Assembly (NCBI GenBank): GCA_018815325.1
Contig: JAHIYE010000021.1
Coordinates: forward strand, 248,001-312,000
DNA: 64,000 nt
Source: Gammaproteobacteria bacterium
Lineage (GTDB): Bacteria; Pseudomonadota; Gammaproteobacteria; Burkholderiales; Burkholderiaceae_C
Reading direction: 5' to 3'
Below the pieces are notes generated by a model. That model searched no databases. It had not been told where the DNA came from and worked only from the letters and a program-made list of their open reading frames with translations. Shown piece by piece: positions 62,003 through 64,000 of this stretch; the first letter of the stretch is position 1; each line of letters opens with the position of its first letter. Position numbers and translations under genes: made by a program.

Positions 62003-63144
62003 CACACGGTCTCCTCGTTATCGCTGTGGATGTGTTTCCCTGGGGCACTGTCATCCTGCATTTGCCCGAGTGCATGGGCCGCGCGCAGCTTGCGCACCAG
62101 CTCCAGCTCGGATTGGAAGTCCACGTAATGCGGCAGCTTCAGGTGCTGCACAAAACCCGAGGCCTCCAGGCTGTCGGCATGGGAGAGCACGAACTCTTCG
62201 TCCTGCGCCGGCGCGGTGCAGGGCTCACCCAACTCGCGCGAACGCAGTGCCCGGTCTACCAGCGCCATGGCCATGCTTTTGCGCTCGGCTCCGCCAAACG
62301 CCAGGCCGTACCCTTGCGTGAACTGCGGCGGCACTTCGCGGTTGCCCGCGAACTGGTTGACCATCTGGCATTCGGTGACCTCCAGCTCGCCGATGTCGAT
62401 CGCAAAGCCGAGCTCGTCCGGCACGATCTCGACGGAAACATGGCCACGCCGGATTTCACCGGCAAAGGGGTGTGCATTGGCATAGCCGCGCTGGGTTGAG
62501 TAGCCCAGTGCCAGCAGCCAGCCCTCGTCGCCGCGCGCCAGTGCCTGCAGGCGCAACGGCCGGTCCGCAGGAAACATGAGCGCATCACGCGTGAGATCGC
62601 CCGGCTCCAGTCCGGCTTGCGCTTGCGGTGTCTCCATGAGGCCTTCGCGCGCCATCAGTTCATTGACGCGCGGCATGTCGGCCGGCAGTGGCGTTTCAGC
62701 CGCCACCCCCGGCGGGCAGGCAAGATCACTGCCGCCTTCCGCGAGCAGGGCAAAGTCGAGCAGGCGCTGGGTGTAGTCATAGGTGGGGCCCAGCACCTGG
62801 CCGCCGGGCACGTCCTTGAACGTAGCGGACACCCGGCGCCGGATCCGCATGCGCGCGGTGTCGATTGCTACGGTATAGCCAAAGCGCGGCAATGTGGTGC
62901 GGTAGGCCCGCAGCAGAAAGATCGCCTCGATCAGGTCGCCGCTGGCCTGCTTGATGGCCAGCGCTGCGAGCTCCGGGTCATACAGTGAGCCCTCTGCCAT
63001 GACACGGTCCACCGCCAGCGGCAACTGTTCACGCAACTGGGCGACGCTGAGTTCGGGCAAGGCGGGATCGCCCCGGCGCTGCTCGGCCAGCAGACGCCAG
63101 GAGTTTTCGATGGCGGTCAGACCGCCCTTGACTGCGACATACAT
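62002..63144 (-). CDS. phnI: PhnI, C-P lyase core subunit
   Basis: ATG 63144 (MYVAVKGGLTAIENSW) gives 380 residues, normal for PhnI. YDYTQRLLDFALLAEGG, GYSTQRGYANAHPFAGEIR and HYVDFQSELELVRKLR are family segments. PhnI is the nucleosidase that, with PhnG, H and L, forms ribose 1-phosphonate 5-triphosphate from ATP and the phosphonate. In-frame codons upstream lie inside phnH. It starts two bases before the phnH stop region. Confidence 0.93.
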   Translation of the reverse strand: MYVAVKGGLTAIENSWRLLAEQRRGDPALPELSVAQLREQLPLAVDRVMAEGSLYDPELAALAIKQASGDLIEAIFLLRAYRTTLPRFGYTVAIDTARMRIRRRVSATFKDVPGGQVLGPTYDYTQRLLDFALLAEGGSDLACPPGVAAETPLPADMPRVNELMAREGLMETPQAQAGLEPGDLTRDALMFPADRPLRLQALARGDEGWLLALGYSTQRGYANAHPFAGEIRRGHVSVEIVPDELGFAIDIGELEVTECQMVNQFAGNREVPPQFTQGYGLAFGGAERKSMAMALVDRALRSRELGEPCTAPAQDEEFVLSHADSLEASGFVQHLKLPHYVDFQSELELVRKLRAAHALGQMQDDSAPGKHIHSDNEETV

Positions 63145-63145
63145 T

Positions 63146-63754
63146 TCAGACGCTCTCCAACGGTTGTAAGGCGTGTGCCTGGGTGGTGCGCGGCAGGCCG
63201 ATGAGCGCGTTGCCGCACGTGAATACGATGTCCACGCCTTGCGGAAAGCAGGCCTGGTTGGTCTGCCACTGTGTCCAGAAACCATCGGGCAGTCCGGCCA
63301 GCCGCACGGTGTGCATGTCCTGGATGCCCGGGCCACGCCACGCCATGGCCGGCCCGGTGTCGAGCGAGGGCAGCTCGACCAGCAGCGTGCAGGAGGCTTC
63401 AGGTGCGGCGGCCGAGCCGAGGGAGAAAGTATCGAGTGGTGGCAGCGCGCTGGCGCTGGTGATGACGGCAAAGGCGGCGTCCCCCGCTTGCCGTGCCACG
63501 GCAGCACCGGTGTGAAAGCGCAGCCACTGTTCGAGTCCGGTATCACCCTGCTGCCACCAGACGGGGGTGTCGCCATCGGTCAGAGTCAGCAGCAGACTCG
63601 CCAGCGCTGCACCCAGGGGCAACGGGGCTTGGGGGGCTTGCAGCGTCGTGCGCCGTCCGGGGCGGGCCAGCGCATCAAGCACGCTGCGAAACGTGTTCTG
63701 TGCATCGTGCACGGGGTCAGCCAGCCCGGCGGCGAGTAAATTTGGCGTGCTCAT
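63146..63754 (-). CDS. phnH: PhnH, C-P lyase core subunit
   Basis: ATG 63754 (MSTPNLLAAGLADPVHDAQ) gives 202 residues. The FRSVLDALARPG segment, SLLLTLTDGDTPVWW and LVELPSLDTGPAMAWRGPGI are typical of PhnH. It is a structural part of the PhnGHIJ complex in the cytoplasm. Its start overlaps the phnG stop by four bases, so translation is coupled. Confidence 0.92.
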   Translation of the reverse strand: MSTPNLLAAGLADPVHDAQNTFRSVLDALARPGRRTTLQAPQAPLPLGAALASLLLTLTDGDTPVWWQQGDTGLEQWLRFHTGAAVARQAGDAAFAVITSASALPPLDTFSLGSAAAPEASCTLLVELPSLDTGPAMAWRGPGIQDMHTVRLAGLPDGFWTQWQTNQACFPQGVDIVFTCGNALIGLPRTTQAHALQPLESV

Positions 63755-64000
63755 GCTTCTCCTCTCACCATGGTGAAGAACTCCACTTTGGAGCTTGCGG
63801 CGGCGCGGCTGGCGCTGGTGGCCTGTTGCGCCTGCCGGGTGGCCAGGGGCGCGATGACCTCCTGCTGGAGCCGGGTCTGGCGAGCCGGGTCCTGCAGCAG
63901 GGCGTCGAGCAGTGCCATCAGCTCGGCCTTGCGGCGGTCGCGCCCAAGCGTGTAGCCCACACCCAGTGGACCGCCAGCCACGCGCAGGGCGCAACGCGTC
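63751..64000 (-). CDS. phnG: PhnG, C-P lyase core subunit (partial, 5' end outside window)
   Basis: Only the C-terminal 82 residues lie in the window, reading VAGGPLGVGYTLGRDRRKAE, then LMALLDALLQ and a stop. The GYTLGRDRRKAEL segment is a PhnG hallmark. The upstream part, the operon promoter and any phnF regulator are beyond the window end. Confidence 0.85.
   Translation of the reverse strand, partial: TRCALRVAGGPLGVGYTLGRDRRKAELMALLDALLQDPARQTRLQQEVIAPLATRQAQQATSASRAAASSKVEFFTMVRGEA

Overview
The window looks like a chromosomal segment of a betaproteobacterium of the order Burkholderiales, most likely family Comamonadaceae. The G+C-rich right half carries housekeeping and catabolic genes in arrangements typical of that family: Bug/TctC receptors, a TRAP transporter, fused isobutyryl-CoA mutase and a phn C-P lyase operon. 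The left half reads like Comamonas isophthalate and terephthalate genes. The species call is inference; no rRNA gene is present.

Positions 1-32,745 are accessory DNA. First come a small gene and a HAD-ParS/Xre-like gene whose 3' end runs into an IS3-family remnant. A defence-like island follows, of visibly lower G+C. A rightward operon (SF2 helicase, GHKL ATPase, PLD-like protein; 1950-6420) faces a leftward operon (DUF4007 protein, large P-loop ATPase, PAPS-reductase/DndC-like protein; 11575-6460). An M15-peptidase-like gene and palindromic operator candidates lie upstream of the leftward operon. The island is flanked by remnants of one IS3-family type; the right copy is interrupted by a complete IS256-family element.

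Next is an aromatic dicarboxylate block (14142-24834). An iphR-iphACBD-like set (IclR regulator, Rieske oxygenase, Bug receptor, SDR dehydrogenase, flavin/[2Fe-2S] reductase) is followed directly by a complete tphR-tphC-A2-A3-B-A1 set. Together they should take up isophthalate and terephthalate and convert both to protocatechuate. Ring-cleavage genes and TctA/TctB membrane subunits are not in the window. An IS remnant closes this block.

Then comes a three-gene module with 4-bp overlaps around a large tyrosine recombinase (25162-30736), with direct repeats upstream, and an Xre/AbiEii-type toxin-antitoxin pair with a palindromic operator. A degenerate tRNA-fMet 3' end (32701-32743) is a plausible island attachment site.

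From about 33,000 the sequence looks like core chromosome: a SPOR protein, molybdopterin oxidoreductase, M20 amidohydrolase, coaX, a persulfide dioxygenase-rhodanese fusion, an exported FAA-hydrolase-like protein, a TRAP transporter with an amidase, icmF behind a probable LiuR box, a Spy/LTXXQ-like repeat protein, a PfkB kinase, a membrane/Fe-S redox pair, DUF6352, an SDR, dbpA, and phnM-L-K-J-I-H-G running leftward and cut by the window end. Three AGCTAT-core hairpins in intergenic DNA look like one dispersed repeat family.
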